Shown: positions 1-11,369, counted from the stretch's first letter. The stretch is DNA of 64,000 nucleotides from Neoroseomonas eburnea (GCF_018129005.1 NZ_JAAEDL010000021.1:1-64000), one strand, 5' to 3'. The notes: a model not told the origin generated them from the sequence alone. A program made the numbers and translations.

Positions 1-1498
1 CGTCGGAGGTCTGCAGCCCGGCGACCTGGGTGGCGGTCAGCGCACCCACCTGCGTCGTGGTCAGCGCACCCACCTGCGTCGTGCTCAGCGCACCGATCTG
101 GGAGGCGACCAGGCCGCGGATCTGGGTGGTGGTCAGCGCGGCGAGATCGGTGGTCTCGACCGCGGCGATCTGCGTCGTGGTCAGGGAACCGAGCTGCGTC
201 GCCGTCAGCCCGGCGACCTGAGTGGTGGTCAGCGCGGCGACGTCGGTGGTGTCGAGCCCTTGAAGCTGCGCCGTGGTCAGCGCGGCGACCTGGCTGGAGG
301 CCAGCGCGCCGATCTGTGTCGTGGTCAGCGCCGCCACCTGGGTCGAGGTCAGGCCGAGGAGCTGGGTGGCGGCGAGACTGCCGATCTGCGTCGTCGTCAG
401 CGCGCCGATCTGGGTGGTGGTCAGGGCGCCGATGCTGGACGCCCGGAGGCCGCGCAGCTGGGTGGTGGTCAGCACGGCGAGGTCCGTGGTCTCCAGCCCG
501 CGCAGCTGGGTGGTGTTCAGCACCATGAGCTGCAGGCTGGACAGCGCACCGATCTGCGTCGTGCTGAGGGCGGCGAGGTCGGTGCTTTCGAGCCCGGTGA
601 TGTGGCGGGTGGTGAGGCCGGCGACCTGGGTGGTGCTCAGCGCACCGATCTGGGTGGTGGACAGCGCCGCGATCTGGGTGGTGGAGAGACCGAAGATCTG
701 CGTGGTGGTGAGGGTGGCGAGGTCGGTGGTCTCGATGGCGGCGACCTGGGTGGTGGTCAGGCCGGCGGTCTGGACGGCGCGCAGGCCGGCGATCTGGGTG
801 GTGGTCAGGCCGGCGATGTCGGTGGTGTCGAAGCCGCGGAGCTGGACGGTGCTCAGGCCGGAGATCTGGGTGGAGCTGAGGGCGCCGAGCTGGGTGGTGG
901 TCAGCGCCGAAACCTGGGTGGAGTTCAGCCCGAAGAGCTGGGTGGTGGTCAGCCCGCCGATCTGGGTGGTGGACAGGGCGCCGAGCTGGGTGGTGGTCAG
1001 CGCCGCGATCTGCGACGACGCCAGCCCACGAAGCTGGGTGGTGGTCAGCGCCGCGAGGTCGGTGGTCTCCAGCGCGCGGACCTGCGCCGTGCCGAGCGCG
1101 GCCGCCTGCGTGCTGGTCAGCGCCCCGATCTGCGTCGTGGTGAGCGCGGCGACGTCGGAGGTCTGCAGCCCGGCGACCTGGGTGGCGGTCAGCGCACCCA
1201 CCTGCGTCGTGGTCAGCGCACCCACCTGCGTCGTGCTCAGCGCCGCGATGTGCGTCGCTGCGAGCCCGCGGATCTGGCTGCTGCTCAACACCGCCAGATC
1301 CGTCGTCTCCAGCGCACCAAGCTGGGTCGTGGTCAGCGCCGCGATCTGCGTGGTGCTCAGCACCGCGACCTGCGTCGTGGTCAGCGCCTCGAGCTGCGTC
1401 GCGGCCAGGCTGCGGATCTCGGTCGTGGTGAGGCCGGCGATGGTCGTGGTGGTCAGACCCTGGATCTGCGTAGTGTTCAGGGCGGAAAGGACAGGCAT
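1..1498 (-). CDS. Octapeptide-repeat protein, probable type I secretion cargo (partial)
   Basis: The reading frame starts at ATG 1498 and stays open to the left edge, giving at least 499 residues with the C-terminus outside the window. After the short leader MPVLS, everything visible is a tandem octapeptide of consensus [A/G]-L-[T/S]-T-T-Q-[I/V/L]-[A/G/R], with 61 complete units and a partial 62nd. There is no Sec signal peptide, no cysteine and no membrane segment. It lies downstream of a HlyD adaptor and a type I ABC transporter on the same strand (174 bp gap), so the natural inference is an exported surface or biofilm protein with a C-terminal secretion signal beyond the edge. The fold is not known to me. 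The low-complexity composition makes any homology call weak; the gene and frame are solid because no other frame gives a regular protein. Confidence 0.8.
   Translation of the reverse strand, partial: MPVLSALNTTQIQGLTTTTIAGLTTTEIRSLAATQLEALTTTQVAVLSTTQIAALTTTQLGALETTDLAVLSSSQIRGLAATHIAALSTTQVGALTTTQVGALTATQVAGLQTSDVAALTTTQIGALTSTQAAALGTAQVRALETTDLAALTTTQLRGLASSQIAALTTTQLGALSTTQIGGLTTTQLFGLNSTQVSALTTTQLGALSSTQISGLSTVQLRGFDTTDIAGLTTTQIAGLRAVQTAGLTTTQVAAIETTDLATLTTTQIFGLSTTQIAALSTTQIGALSTTQVAGLTTRHITGLESTDLAALSTTQIGALSSLQLMVLNTTQLRGLETTDLAVLTTTQLRGLRASSIGALTTTQIGALTTTQIGSLAATQLLGLTSTQVAALTTTQIGALASSQVAALTTAQLQGLDTTDVAALTTTQVAGLTATQLGSLTTTQIAAVETTDLAALTTTQIRGLVASQIGALSTTQVGALTTTQVGALTATQVAGLQTSD
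1..1498 (-). repeat. 24-bp coding tandem repeat with a 576-bp super-repeat
   Basis: The 24-nt period is unbroken from 1483 down to the left edge. Most units carry Gln at position 6, but ten units carry Asp there (for example ETTDLA or QTSDVA). Counting from the N-terminus these are units 8, 14, 18, 28, 32, 38, 42, 52, 56 and 62, so the spacing is 6, 4, 10, 4, 6, 4, 10, 4, 6. That is an exact 24-unit (192-residue, 576-nt) super-period. Units ending in Arg (3 and 27, 17 and 41, 19 and 43) follow the same period. Positions 1-91 are identical to 1153-1243, an offset of exactly 48 units, which points to recent segmental duplication or gene conversion. Confidence 0.95.
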
Positions 1499-1672
1499 CG
1501 CAGGCTCCCGGCAGGGCGTGTCCGTGCTGGACAGCAGCGCCACTCGGCGGGGGCCGGATGGCGGCATAGACACACGGCTTGGACGTCCTGTCGGCGCGGT
1601 GTCGTCACTGACGGTGACTCGGACCCGCTTTCGCAATGGTAAACCGGCCGTGATAAATCGTGCGTCCGCCGG

Positions 1673-3048
1673 TCACGGTTCGCGCAGGCTCTCCTGCACG
1701 CCGCGGATCAGCGGAAAGAGGAAGTAGGACAGCACGCTGCGCGATCCGACACGGATCTCCGCCGTCACCGTCATGCCGGCGATCGGCCGCGCGCCCTCCG
1801 GCGGATGGCGCAGCCCGGTCGCATCGAGCTCCACCTGTGCCCGATGCAGCGGGCCGCCGGCGGCCTGGCCGGGTTCCCCCTCCCCGCCTGGGCGCGGCGC
1901 CTGGGATTCCTGCGCCACCGCGCGCAACCGGCCGGCCAGCGTGCCGTGGCGCTGGAAGGGGAAGGCATCCACCTTGATGACCGCCGGGTCGCCCGCCCGC
2001 ACCTGGCCGATATCGGCCGAGCGCAGTGCCACCTCGGCGATCAGCGGCGCAGCGGCGGGCACCAGGCTGATCAGCGGTTCTGCCTCCCGCAGCACGGAGC
2101 CGGCGGAGCGGCGCGCCACCTCCAGAACGGTCCCGTCCTCGGGCGCGGTGACCAGCGTCAACTCGGCGAGCCGTGTCGCCTTGGCAAGCGATTCCTCGAC
2201 GCGCGAGAGCTCCCCACGCACGCGCGCCACCTCCTCGATCACCTGGCGGCGCCAGTCGTCGAGGAAGCCCTGCCGCTCCGCGCGCTTCTGTTCCAGCGCG
2301 TGGCGCAGCTCACGCAGGCGGCCGCGGTCCTGGTCGCGCTGCTGCTCGGCCGCGATCCGCCGCGCGCGCGCTTCCAGGTAATGCAGGCGGGAGCCGATCT
2401 GACCTTCCAGCAGCCGGGCGCGCAGCGCCTCCACGTCGCGGGCAATGGCGATCTGCTCGGCGGAAGCGGCCTCGGCTTCCTCCAGCGTGAGGATGGCGGC
2501 CTGCTGGCCCCGCATCTCCTCCTCGAGCGCCCGCAACCGGGCGGCGAGGAAGGCCTGGCGCCGGGCGTGCAGCCCGGCCTGGAGCGCGCTGTCGCGGTCT
2601 TCTCCCGGGGGGGCGGGCAGGTCCGCGAGCTCGGCTTCCAGCCGCGCGAGCAGCGACGCCAGCGCCCGGCGCTGCGCCGCCAGCGCGGCGCGGTCCGCCT
2701 CGGCGAAGGCGGGGTCGAGCACCGCCAGCACCTGGCCGCGCCGCACCACGTCGCCGGGGCGGACGCGGATCTCGCGGATCACCGCCCGTTCCATCGGCTG
2801 CAGCACGATCGGCGGGGCGTCCGGGGCGAGCCGCCCGGCGCCGGTCACCACCACATCCACCTCGGCCAGCGTCGCCACTGCCAGCAGGGCGACGAACAGC
2901 GCCGCGACCAGCCAGTACAGGCCCCGCAGGAAGGGCGGGGGCGGTTCGGCGATCAGCGCCTCCAGCGGATCCTGGAAGGGCAGCGCCTCCGGCGCAAGGC
3001 GCGGCGTCGGCGGGCTGGCGCGGCGGCGCGCGAGGCTGCGCCGGCCGC

Positions 3049-3052
<4 letters not shown>
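1673..3052 (-). CDS. HlyD-family type I secretion membrane fusion protein
   Basis: This is the periplasmic adaptor that bridges the inner-membrane ABC exporter to a TolC-type outer-membrane channel. A cytoplasmic N-terminus is followed by one membrane anchor near residues 45-64 (LYWLVAALFVALLAVATLA), a lipoyl-like beta strand region (VVRRGQVLAVLDP), a long Arg/Glu/Ala-rich coiled coil, and a C-terminal beta-barrel region ending in the family-typical VLSYFLFPL segment. Its 459 residues suit the HlyD/PrtE group. I start it at 3052 because that ATG overlaps the stop of the upstream ABC gene as ATGA; an in-frame ATG 27 bases earlier (3079) is possible. It sits directly between the transporter and the repeat protein. 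No outer-membrane channel gene is visible here. Confidence 0.92.
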
Positions 3053-5187
<2,135 letters not shown>

Positions 5188-5297
5188 CCTGTCCGGCCCG
5201 ATCCAGGGGCGGAGAGTACCGGAGCACCCTTGCGCGGCCGTTAAGCCGCGCGGTCATTCCTGCGCAGCGCCGTGGATAGGTGCTGGTTCGCGTGGAT

Positions 5298-5433
5298 CGA
5301 GGGGGCTTTGCCCCCTCGCACTCCCCCAGCAGGGGACACGGTCCCCTGCACCCGCGGTGACCTGAAGTATTGGTTTCCAAAGGCCTTTCGGCCTTTGGCG
5401 GGGAGAGTTTGAGAGGGGCGGCGCCCCTCTCAA
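5298..5433. repeat. Four consecutive perfect hairpins (REP-like intergenic element)
   Basis: Four perfect inverted repeats lie head to tail: 5298-5318 (9-bp stem, loop TTT), 5329-5349 (9-bp stem, loop ACG), 5377-5398 (9-bp stem CCAAAGGCC, loop TTTC) and 5409-5433 (11-bp stem TTGAGAGGGGC, loop GGC). None is followed by a T-run. The element lies between divergently transcribed genes, where no transcript should end, so it is unlikely to be a terminator. It looks like a dispersed palindromic element, or a structured leader of the rightward gene. Confidence 0.8.
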
Positions 5434-5486
5434 CCCCATCGATCCATGCGGCTGCTAGGATGCCGTCGACCCGCAGGGAGATGCCG

Positions 5487-6500
5487 ATGGGCTGGCCGGT
5501 ACAGGAAGGTGTCTTTGACCTGGGCGAGTTGGCGCTGCATCGCGGCGGCACGCTGCCCGGTGCGCGGGTGGCCTGGCGTGCGCATGGCACGCTCTCGGCG
5601 GCGCGCGACAATGTGGTGCTCTATCCCACCAGCTACGGGGCGCAGCACCCGGACCTGGAATGGCTGATCGGGCCGGAAGGCATCCTCGACCCGACACACT
5701 GGTTCGTCGTCATCCCGAACATGTTCTCCAATGGGCTGTCCTCCTCGCCAAGCAACGTCGCGCCCTGGCCGCGGCTGGTGACGGCCTGGGACAATGTGGC
5801 CGCCCAGCGCCGCCTGCTGCGCGAGGTCTTCGGCATCGAGCGCCTGCACGCCGTCTATGGCTGGTCCATGGGCGCGCAGCAGGCCTATCACTGGGCCGCC
5901 GCCTATCCCGAGGAGGTCGCGCGCATCGTGGTCAACTGCGGCAGTGCGCGGACCAGCGTACACAACCGCATCTTCCTCGCCGGGCTGATGGCGACGCTGG
6001 AAGCCGCGCCGGAATATGACGGCACGGCGCTGTTCTCCGCCCAGCCGAAGGCGGCGCTGCGCGCCTTCGGCCGCATCTATGCCGGCTGGGCGCTGAGCCA
6101 GGATTTCTATCGCGCCGGGTTGCACCTGACAGCGTTGAAGGCGCCGGACCTCGAAACCTTCCTGCGCACCGACTGGGAGGAACGCTTCGCCCGCCGCGCC
6201 GCCGCCGACCTCCTGGCGCAGCTTCGCACCTGGGATGCGGGAGACATCGCGGACCATCCGCGCTACGGCGGCGACCTGTCGCGCGCGCTGAACGCGATCG
6301 AGGCGCGCGTGCTGCTGATGCCCTCCGAGACCGATCTCTATTTCCGCGTCGCCGACAATGCGGCTGAACTGCCGCAGCTGAAACGCGGGGTGCTGAAGCC
6401 CATTCCCTCGATCTGGGGCCATCGCGCCGGCAACCCGGTGGCGAACCCGGAGGACGCGGCCTTCATCCGGCGCGAGGTGCGCGCCCTGCTCGACGGCTGA
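5487..6500 (+). CDS. Alpha/beta-fold hydrolase, homoserine O-acetyltransferase-like
   Basis: A 337-residue alpha/beta hydrolase of the MetX-like (homoserine acetyltransferase) group. The nucleophile elbow GWSMGAQQAYHWA places Ser at residue 127, followed by a helix and AAAYPEEVARIVVNCG; the C-terminal IWGHRAGNP gives the catalytic His at about 312, and the acid is probably in the MPSETDLYF strand. These motifs also occur in non-MetX hydrolases of the superfamily, so the acyl substrate is not settled. I use ATG 5487 because AGGGAG (5475-5480) lies 6 nt upstream; an upstream TTG at 5370 would put the start inside the hairpin element and is rejected. There is no signal peptide, so it is cytoplasmic. 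It stands alone, divergent from the secretion genes and convergent with the dehydrogenase on its right. Confidence 0.85.
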   Translation: MGWPVQEGVFDLGELALHRGGTLPGARVAWRAHGTLSAARDNVVLYPTSYGAQHPDLEWLIGPEGILDPTHWFVVIPNMFSNGLSSSPSNVAPWPRLVTAWDNVAAQRRLLREVFGIERLHAVYGWSMGAQQAYHWAAAYPEEVARIVVNCGSARTSVHNRIFLAGLMATLEAAPEYDGTALFSAQPKAALRAFGRIYAGWALSQDFYRAGLHLTALKAPDLETFLRTDWEERFARRAAADLLAQLRTWDAGDIADHPRYGGDLSRALNAIEARVLLMPSETDLYFRVADNAAELPQLKRGVLKPIPSIWGHRAGNPVANPEDAAFIRREVRALLDG

Positions 6501-6503
6501 ACG

Positions 6504-7268
6504 TCACTCCGCCGTCCAACCTCCGTCGACCATCACCGAGGACCCGGTCATCAGCGCCGCGGCGTCGGAACAGAGGAAGACGATCGCCCCCATCAGGTCC
6601 TCGACCTGGCCGATGCGGCCGAGCTTGATCTTCTGCAGCACGCTCGCCTTGAAGGCCTCGTCTTCGAAGAACGGCCTGGTCAGCGGCGTCTCGATGAAGG
6701 TGGGGCAGAGCGTGTTCACGCGGATGCCGTGCGGCGCCAGGTCGATCGCCATGGCGCGCGCCAGGCCCTCGATCGCCCATTTGGACGCGCAGTAGACGCT
6801 GCGCCGTCCGCCGCCGACATGGCCCATCTGGGAGGAGACATGCACGATCGCGCCGCCGATCCCGGCCTCGATCATCCCACGCGCCACCGCCTGCGCGGCG
6901 AAGAAGGCGGCACGGACATTGAGCGACATGATGGCGTCGAAATCGGCGACGGTGACATCCTGGAAGGGCGCCGGCCGGTTGGTGCCGGCGTTGTTCACCA
7001 GCGCATGGAAAGGCCCGGCCCTGGCGATGGCGCGCGTCGCGGCGTCGAGGTCGTTGACGTCGAGCGGCAGCGCCGCGGCCTTGCCGCCCTCGGCGCGGAT
7101 GGCGGCGGCGGCTTCCTCGATCTCCTCGGCGGTGCGCGCGGTCAGCACCACCTCGGCGCCGGCCTGCGCCAAGGCCGCCGCGGCCGCGAGGCCGATGCCG
7201 CGCCCCGCGCCCGTCACCAGCGCGCGGCGCCCGTCGAGCCGGAAGGATGGCGTGCGAGGCAATTCCAT
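6504..7268 (-). CDS. Short-chain dehydrogenase/reductase (SDR)
   Basis: A classical SDR of 254 residues that oxidises or reduces an alcohol/carbonyl with NAD(P). The Rossmann glycine motif TGAGRGIG is at residues 19-26, the structural NNAG at about 92-95, and the catalytic set has Ser145/146 in IVHVSSQMGH, Tyr159 and Lys163 in the motif YCASK. The C-terminal TGSSVMVDGGWTAE is typical. The start at 7268 shares one base with the stop of the HisD paralogue (TGATG), so the two are translationally coupled and probably act on the same metabolite. The pairing recalls sulfopropanediol degradation (HpsN with SDR partners), but no sulfolyase gene is present, so the substrate is open. Confidence 0.9.
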   Translation of the reverse strand: MELPRTPSFRLDGRRALVTGAGRGIGLAAAAALAQAGAEVVLTARTAEEIEEAAAAIRAEGGKAAALPLDVNDLDAATRAIARAGPFHALVNNAGTNRPAPFQDVTVADFDAIMSLNVRAAFFAAQAVARGMIEAGIGGAIVHVSSQMGHVGGGRRSVYCASKWAIEGLARAMAIDLAPHGIRVNTLCPTFIETPLTRPFFEDEAFKASVLQKIKLGRIGQVEDLMGAIVFLCSDAAALMTGSSVMVDGGWTAE

Positions 7269-8575
7269 CACTCGGCCGCCTGCCCATAGGGGATATTCCG
7301 TCCGCCATAGCGCCGCAGGCGGATATTCGCCTGCTCGGCATGGCCGACGAAGCCCTCCAGCATGCAAAGCCGCGAGCAATAGGCGCCGATCATCGCGCTC
7401 GCCTCATCGGTCAGCACGCGCTGGTAGGTGACGGTCTTGAGGAACTTGCCGACCCAAAGCCCGCCCGTATAGCGCGCAGCCCCCAGCGTCGGCAGCGTGT
7501 GGTTGGTGCCGATCACCTTGTCGCCATAGGAGACATTGGTGCGCGGCCCAAGGAACAGGGCGCCGTAGTTGGTCATGTTCTTGAGGAAGAAATCGTCGTC
7601 CGAGGTCATCACCTGCACGTGCTCGGAGGCGATGCGGTCGGCCTCGCGCAGCATCTCGGCCTTGTCCTCGCAGAGGATGACCTCGCCGTAGTCCGCCCAG
7701 GACCTGCGCGCGATCTCCGCAGTCGGCAGGATGCCGAGCAGGCGCTCGACCTCGGCCATGGTGTCGCGCGCGAGCTTCTCGGAATCCGTCAGCAGGATGG
7801 CGGGGCTGGTCGGGCCGTGCTCGGCCTGGCCGAGCAGGTCGGTGGCGCAGATCTCTCCGTCCACCGTCTCGTCGGCGATGACCAGCGTCTCGGTCGGCCC
7901 GGCGAAGAGGTCGATGCCGACGCGGCCGAACAACTGCCGCTTGGCCTCCGCGACGAAGGCATTGCCGGGGCCGACCAGCATGTCGACCGGCCTGATGCTC
8001 TCGGTGCCGAGCGCCATCGCGCCCACAGCCTGTACGCCGCCCAGGCAGTGGATCTCGTCCGCCCCGGCGAGGTGCTGCGCGGCGACGATCGCCGGCGCCG
8101 GGCGCCCGTTGTAGGGCGGCGCGCAGGTGACGATGCGCGGCACGCCCGCCACCTTCGCCGTCACCACCGACATATGCGCCGAGGCCAGCAGCGGGTACTT
8201 CCCGCCCGGCACGTAGCAGCCGACCGAGTTCACCGGGATGTTCCTGTGGCCCAGCACCACGCCGGGCAGCGTCTCCACCTCGATGTCGCGCAGCGCCTCC
8301 TTCTGGTGACGGGCGAAGTTGCGCACCTGCTCCTGGGCGAAGCGGATGTCGTCCAGCGCGCGGGCGGGGAGTTCCGACAGGCAGGCGCGGATCTCAGCAT
8401 CCGTCAGGCGGAAATCCGTGCGGTCCCAGTTGTCGAAGCGGCGGGACATCTCGCGCACCGCGGCGTCGCCGCGTGTCGCGATGTCCTCCAGCAGCTTCTC
8501 GACGGTCGCGCGCACCTCGGCCTGCGCCGCCGCCTTGTCCGATGCGCCGATCGAGCGCTTCAGCCACCGTGCCAT
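7268..8575 (-). CDS. Histidinol-dehydrogenase-family protein (HisD/HpsN-like)
   Basis: A 435-residue NAD-dependent alcohol dehydrogenase of the HisD fold. Family zinc ligands and catalytic residues can be read: Gln and His in LLGQAEHGP, the Glu-His pair in IASEHVQV, Asp in [15 protein letters not shown], and the late His in [25 protein letters not shown] and [14 protein letters not shown] are family signatures. True HisD is usually found with other his genes; here it is coupled to an SDR and preceded by a drug-efflux unit, so a catabolic paralogue such as HpsN (sulfopropanediol 3-dehydrogenase) is more likely. That assignment is inference from context and the MARWLK-type N-terminus. Confidence 0.85.
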   Translation of the reverse strand: MARWLKRSIGASDKAAAQAEVRATVEKLLEDIATRGDAAVREMSRRFDNWDRTDFRLTDAEIRACLSELPARALDDIRFAQEQVRNFARHQKEALRDIEVETLPGVVLGHRNIPVNSVGCYVPGGKYPLLASAHMSVVTAKVAGVPRIVTCAPPYNGRPAPAIVAAQHLAGADEIHCLGGVQAVGAMALGTESIRPVDMLVGPGNAFVAEAKRQLFGRVGIDLFAGPTETLVIADETVDGEICATDLLGQAEHGPTSPAILLTDSEKLARDTMAEVERLLGILPTAEIARRSWADYGEVILCEDKAEMLREADRIASEHVQVMTSDDDFFLKNMTNYGALFLGPRTNVSYGDKVIGTNHTLPTLGAARYTGGLWVGKFLKTVTYQRVLTDEASAMIGAYCSRLCMLEGFVGHAEQANIRLRRYGGRNIPYGQAAE

Positions 8576-8644
8576 GTCCCGGGTTCCTCAGGGTGTCTTG
8601 CCGCGCGCACTCTGCGGGCGAGGGCGCGGGGCCGGCAAGTCCGG

Positions 8645-10231
8645 CTATTTCCTGCCGCCCCAGCGCATGATCGCCACCGGCACCAGCGCCGCCAGGCAGG
8701 CGAGCGCGACCAGCAGGAAGGTGTCGCGGAAAGCGAGCATGCTCGCCTGGGAGAGGATCATCTGGCCGAGATAGTCCTGCGCCATGGCCTGGCGCGTGCC
8801 CTCGGCGATGCCGTCCCCGGCCAGCAGCCGTTCCAGCTCCCGCAGCAGTTCCCGGGTCGCCGCGCCGCCTTCCTGCGTCGCGGTCAGCGCCTGGCTGTGG
8901 AACTGTGTCCGGCGCTCGAGGTGGATCGACAGCAGGTTCACCCCGAGCGCACCGCCGAATTGCCGCGCGAAGTTGATCGCCCCCGACCCCTGCCCGACCC
9001 AGCGCGGCGGCAGGGCGCGCAGCCCACCGGCATTCATGCTCGGCATCGCCAGCCCGAAGCCGACGCGTCCGACCAGGATCCACAGCGCGAAGCTCCAGAA
9101 GGGCGTGTCGGTGCCGACTCCTGCCATCAGCCAGACCGACAGGCCGAACAGCACCAGTCCCGTCGCGATCGGCGCCGGTGGCGAAAATCGGTCGGCCAGA
9201 CGCCCGGCGATCGGGAAGACCACCACCATCGCGAGCCCCGCCGGCATCAGCAGCAGCCCGGCCCGCGTCGCCGAGAAGCCCTGGATGGTCTGGACGAAGA
9301 GAGGAATGAGGTAGGTCGACCCGAACAGCCCCGCGCCATAGACAAGCCCGACCGCAGCCGAGCAGGCGAAGCCGCGCACCGCAAACAGCCGCGGGTTCAG
9401 CATCGGCGCGTCGGTGCGCAGCTCCCACAGCACGAAGCCGATCCCCGCCGCGGCGGCGAGGCCGAGTTCCATCATCACGCGGTTGGACGCCCAGCCCTCC
9501 CGCTGCCCGCTGGCGAGCCCCGTCAGCAGCGCGAGCAGCGCCGTCACCAGCAGCACGAAGCCCGGCCCGTCGAAGCGCCGCCGCACCCCGTCCCGCGCCG
9601 GCCCCGGCAGGAAGACCAGTCCCAGGGCCAGGCCGAGCAGCGCGACGGGCACGCCCATGAAGAACACCGCGCGCCAGCCGAAGCCGTCCACGATCACGCC
9701 GCCGAGCGTCGGCCCGAGCGCCGGCGCCAGCACCACGCCCACGGCGTAGAGCCCCATGGCCGAGCCGCGCTTCTCCGGCGGGAAGACCTGGAAGATGATC
9801 TGCATGCCGAGCGGCTGCACCATCCCGGCCGCCGCGCCTTGCAGCACGCGGCCGACGATCAGCACGCCCTCGTTCGGCGCCGCGCCGGAGACGACGGACC
9901 CCGCGACGAACATCGCGATCGCCGCGGCGAAGGTCAGGCGGCAGCCGAAGCTGTCCACCAGCCAGCCGTTCAGCAGCATCGTGCCCGTCACCGCCGCGAG
10001 GAAGGCGGTGGAGATGAGCTGCGCATGGTCCTGCCCGATGCCGAAGGCGCCCATCACCTGCGGCAGCGCGACGTTGACGATGGTGGCGGACAGGATGGTC
10101 GCGACGGTGCCGATCATCGCCGCCAGCGTCACCAGCCAGCGATAGGAGGCACCCCAGCGCGCCGCGAGCTCCGGCAGGGTCGGCCCTGCCCAGCCGCCGA
10201 AGGCGCCGGGCCCGAGTGCCGCGTCACTCAC
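8645..10231 (-). CDS. MFS drug efflux permease, DHA2 (EmrB/QacA-like)
   Basis: A 528-residue permease with about 14 predicted membrane helices, the size of the DHA2 group. The first helix segment holds the typical LSATIVNVALPQVMGAFGI, and the cytoplasmic loop motif after helix 2 is represented by GWLVDSFGCRL. It would export hydrophobic or toxic compounds by proton antiport, working with the HlyD-type adaptor encoded just upstream and an outer-membrane channel. Its ATG overlaps the adaptor stop by 8 nt, indicating one transcript. The MarR repressor at the head of this unit suggests induction by a small phenolic or lipophilic ligand. Confidence 0.92.
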   Translation of the reverse strand: MSDAALGPGAFGGWAGPTLPELAARWGASYRWLVTLAAMIGTVATILSATIVNVALPQVMGAFGIGQDHAQLISTAFLAAVTGTMLLNGWLVDSFGCRLTFAAAIAMFVAGSVVSGAAPNEGVLIVGRVLQGAAAGMVQPLGMQIIFQVFPPEKRGSAMGLYAVGVVLAPALGPTLGGVIVDGFGWRAVFFMGVPVALLGLALGLVFLPGPARDGVRRRFDGPGFVLLVTALLALLTGLASGQREGWASNRVMMELGLAAAAGIGFVLWELRTDAPMLNPRLFAVRGFACSAAVGLVYGAGLFGSTYLIPLFVQTIQGFSATRAGLLLMPAGLAMVVVFPIAGRLADRFSPPAPIATGLVLFGLSVWLMAGVGTDTPFWSFALWILVGRVGFGLAMPSMNAGGLRALPPRWVGQGSGAINFARQFGGALGVNLLSIHLERRTQFHSQALTATQEGGAATRELLRELERLLAGDGIAEGTRQAMAQDYLGQMILSQASMLAFRDTFLLVALACLAALVPVAIMRWGGRK

Positions 10232-11369
10232 GCGCCAGCGCCTCGACCTCCACCATCATGCCCGGCCGCAGCAGGCCGACGGCGTCCTCCGGCCGCAATG
10301 CGATGCGCACCGGCAGGCGCTGGGTGATCTTGGTGAAGTTGCCGGAGGGGTTGGGGCTCGGCAGCAGGGCGAATTCGCTGGTGGCGGCGGCGCCGACACG
10401 TTCCACCGTGCCCTCGAAGCGCCGGCCCGGATAGGCATCGACGCGCAGCGATACCGGTACGCCGGGGCGGAAGTAGCGGATCTCGGTCTCCTTGACGTTG
10501 GCCTCGACGCGCACGCGGGCAGGGTCGTGCACCAGCAGCAGGCGCTGGCCCGGCGTGACGTATTCGCCGGCATCGGCGAAAACCCGGCCGACCACGCCGT
10601 CGAAGGGCATCAGCAGCGTGCGGTCGCGGATCTCGAGCGCGATGCGGTCGCGCTGGGCCGCGAGTTCGCGCTGCTGCGGTTCCATGGCGTCGAGCTGGCG
10701 GCGGAGCACCGTCAGCTCCTCCCGCGCCGCGCCGGCGTTCGCAAGCTGCGCCTCGACATTGCGGATCTCGGCGGCGACGGCGAGGACACGCTGCGCCGCC
10801 GTCTCAAGCTGGGCGCGGGTCTGTTCGTGGCGCTGGCGCGTGCCGCTGCCGGTGCCGAACAACTGCACGGCACGGGCGAATTCGCCCTCGGCGTAGAGGC
10901 GCTCGGCCTCGGCGGCAGGCAGGGCGGCGCGGGCGGCTTCCAGGCGGGCGCGCTGGGCGTCCTGCTGGCTGCCGGTCTGGCGGTCCACCATGGCGAGGCG
11001 CGCTTCCAGCTCCGCCCGGCGGGCGGCGATGCCGGCGAGCCGCGCCTCGATCTCGCGCAGCGTCAGCTCGGCCTCCCTGCTGTCGATGCGCAGCAGCACC
11101 TGGCCGGCGCGCGGGGTGTCGCCGGCAATGACGGTGACTTCCGTGACCCAGCCGGGCAGGCGGCTCGACAGCACCACCATGTCGGCGGCGATTCGCGCAT
11201 CATCGACGAAGACGGTGGTGAACTGGCGGTGCACCCAGACAGTGCCGGCGGCGAGCATGCAGAGTGCGGCCGTCACCGTCGCGGCCAGGCGCAGGCGGCG
11301 GCGCGCCGTGGCCCGGCGCGGCGCAGCGGCACGCGCGCCCGCCTGGCTGCTAGGGGGGCCGATGTCCAA
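10224..11369 (-). CDS. EmrA-type membrane fusion protein (HlyD family)
   Basis: A 381-residue periplasmic adaptor: a short Arg-rich cytoplasmic N-terminus, one membrane anchor near residues 28-46 (AATVTAALCMLAAGTVWV), the EmrA-characteristic TVFVDDARIAADMVVLSSRLPGWV strand region (here split by wording), a lipoyl half-motif (DTPRAGQVLLRIDSRE), a coiled coil of about 130 residues, and barrel strands with GVVGRVFADAGEYVTPGQ. It connects the DHA2 permease to the outer membrane. The start overlaps the end of the MarR gene by 20 nt and its end overlaps the permease, so marR-emrA-emrB form one operon. Confidence 0.92.
   Translation of the reverse strand: MDIGPPSSQAGARAAAPRRATARRRLRLAATVTAALCMLAAGTVWVHRQFTTVFVDDARIAADMVVLSSRLPGWVTEVTVIAGDTPRAGQVLLRIDSREAELTLREIEARLAGIAARRAELEARLAMVDRQTGSQQDAQRARLEAARAALPAAEAERLYAEGEFARAVQLFGTGSGTRQRHEQTRAQLETAAQRVLAVAAEIRNVEAQLANAGAAREELTVLRRQLDAMEPQQRELAAQRDRIALEIRDRTLLMPFDGVVGRVFADAGEYVTPGQRLLLVHDPARVRVEANVKETEIRYFRPGVPVSLRVDAYPGRRFEGTVERVGAAATSEFALLPSPNPSGNFTKITQRLPVRIALRPEDAVGLLRPGMMVEVEALARE

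Noticed and set aside
1-1498. Regular 24-bp repeats resembling a CRISPR or minisatellite array
   Set aside because: Period is too short, there are no spacers, and the frame stays open with a conserved octapeptide on the minus strand.
260-1727. Long plus-strand open frames across the repeat region
   Set aside because: They are antisense images of the repeat gene, with Gly/Arg or Val/Ser-rich nonsense composition.
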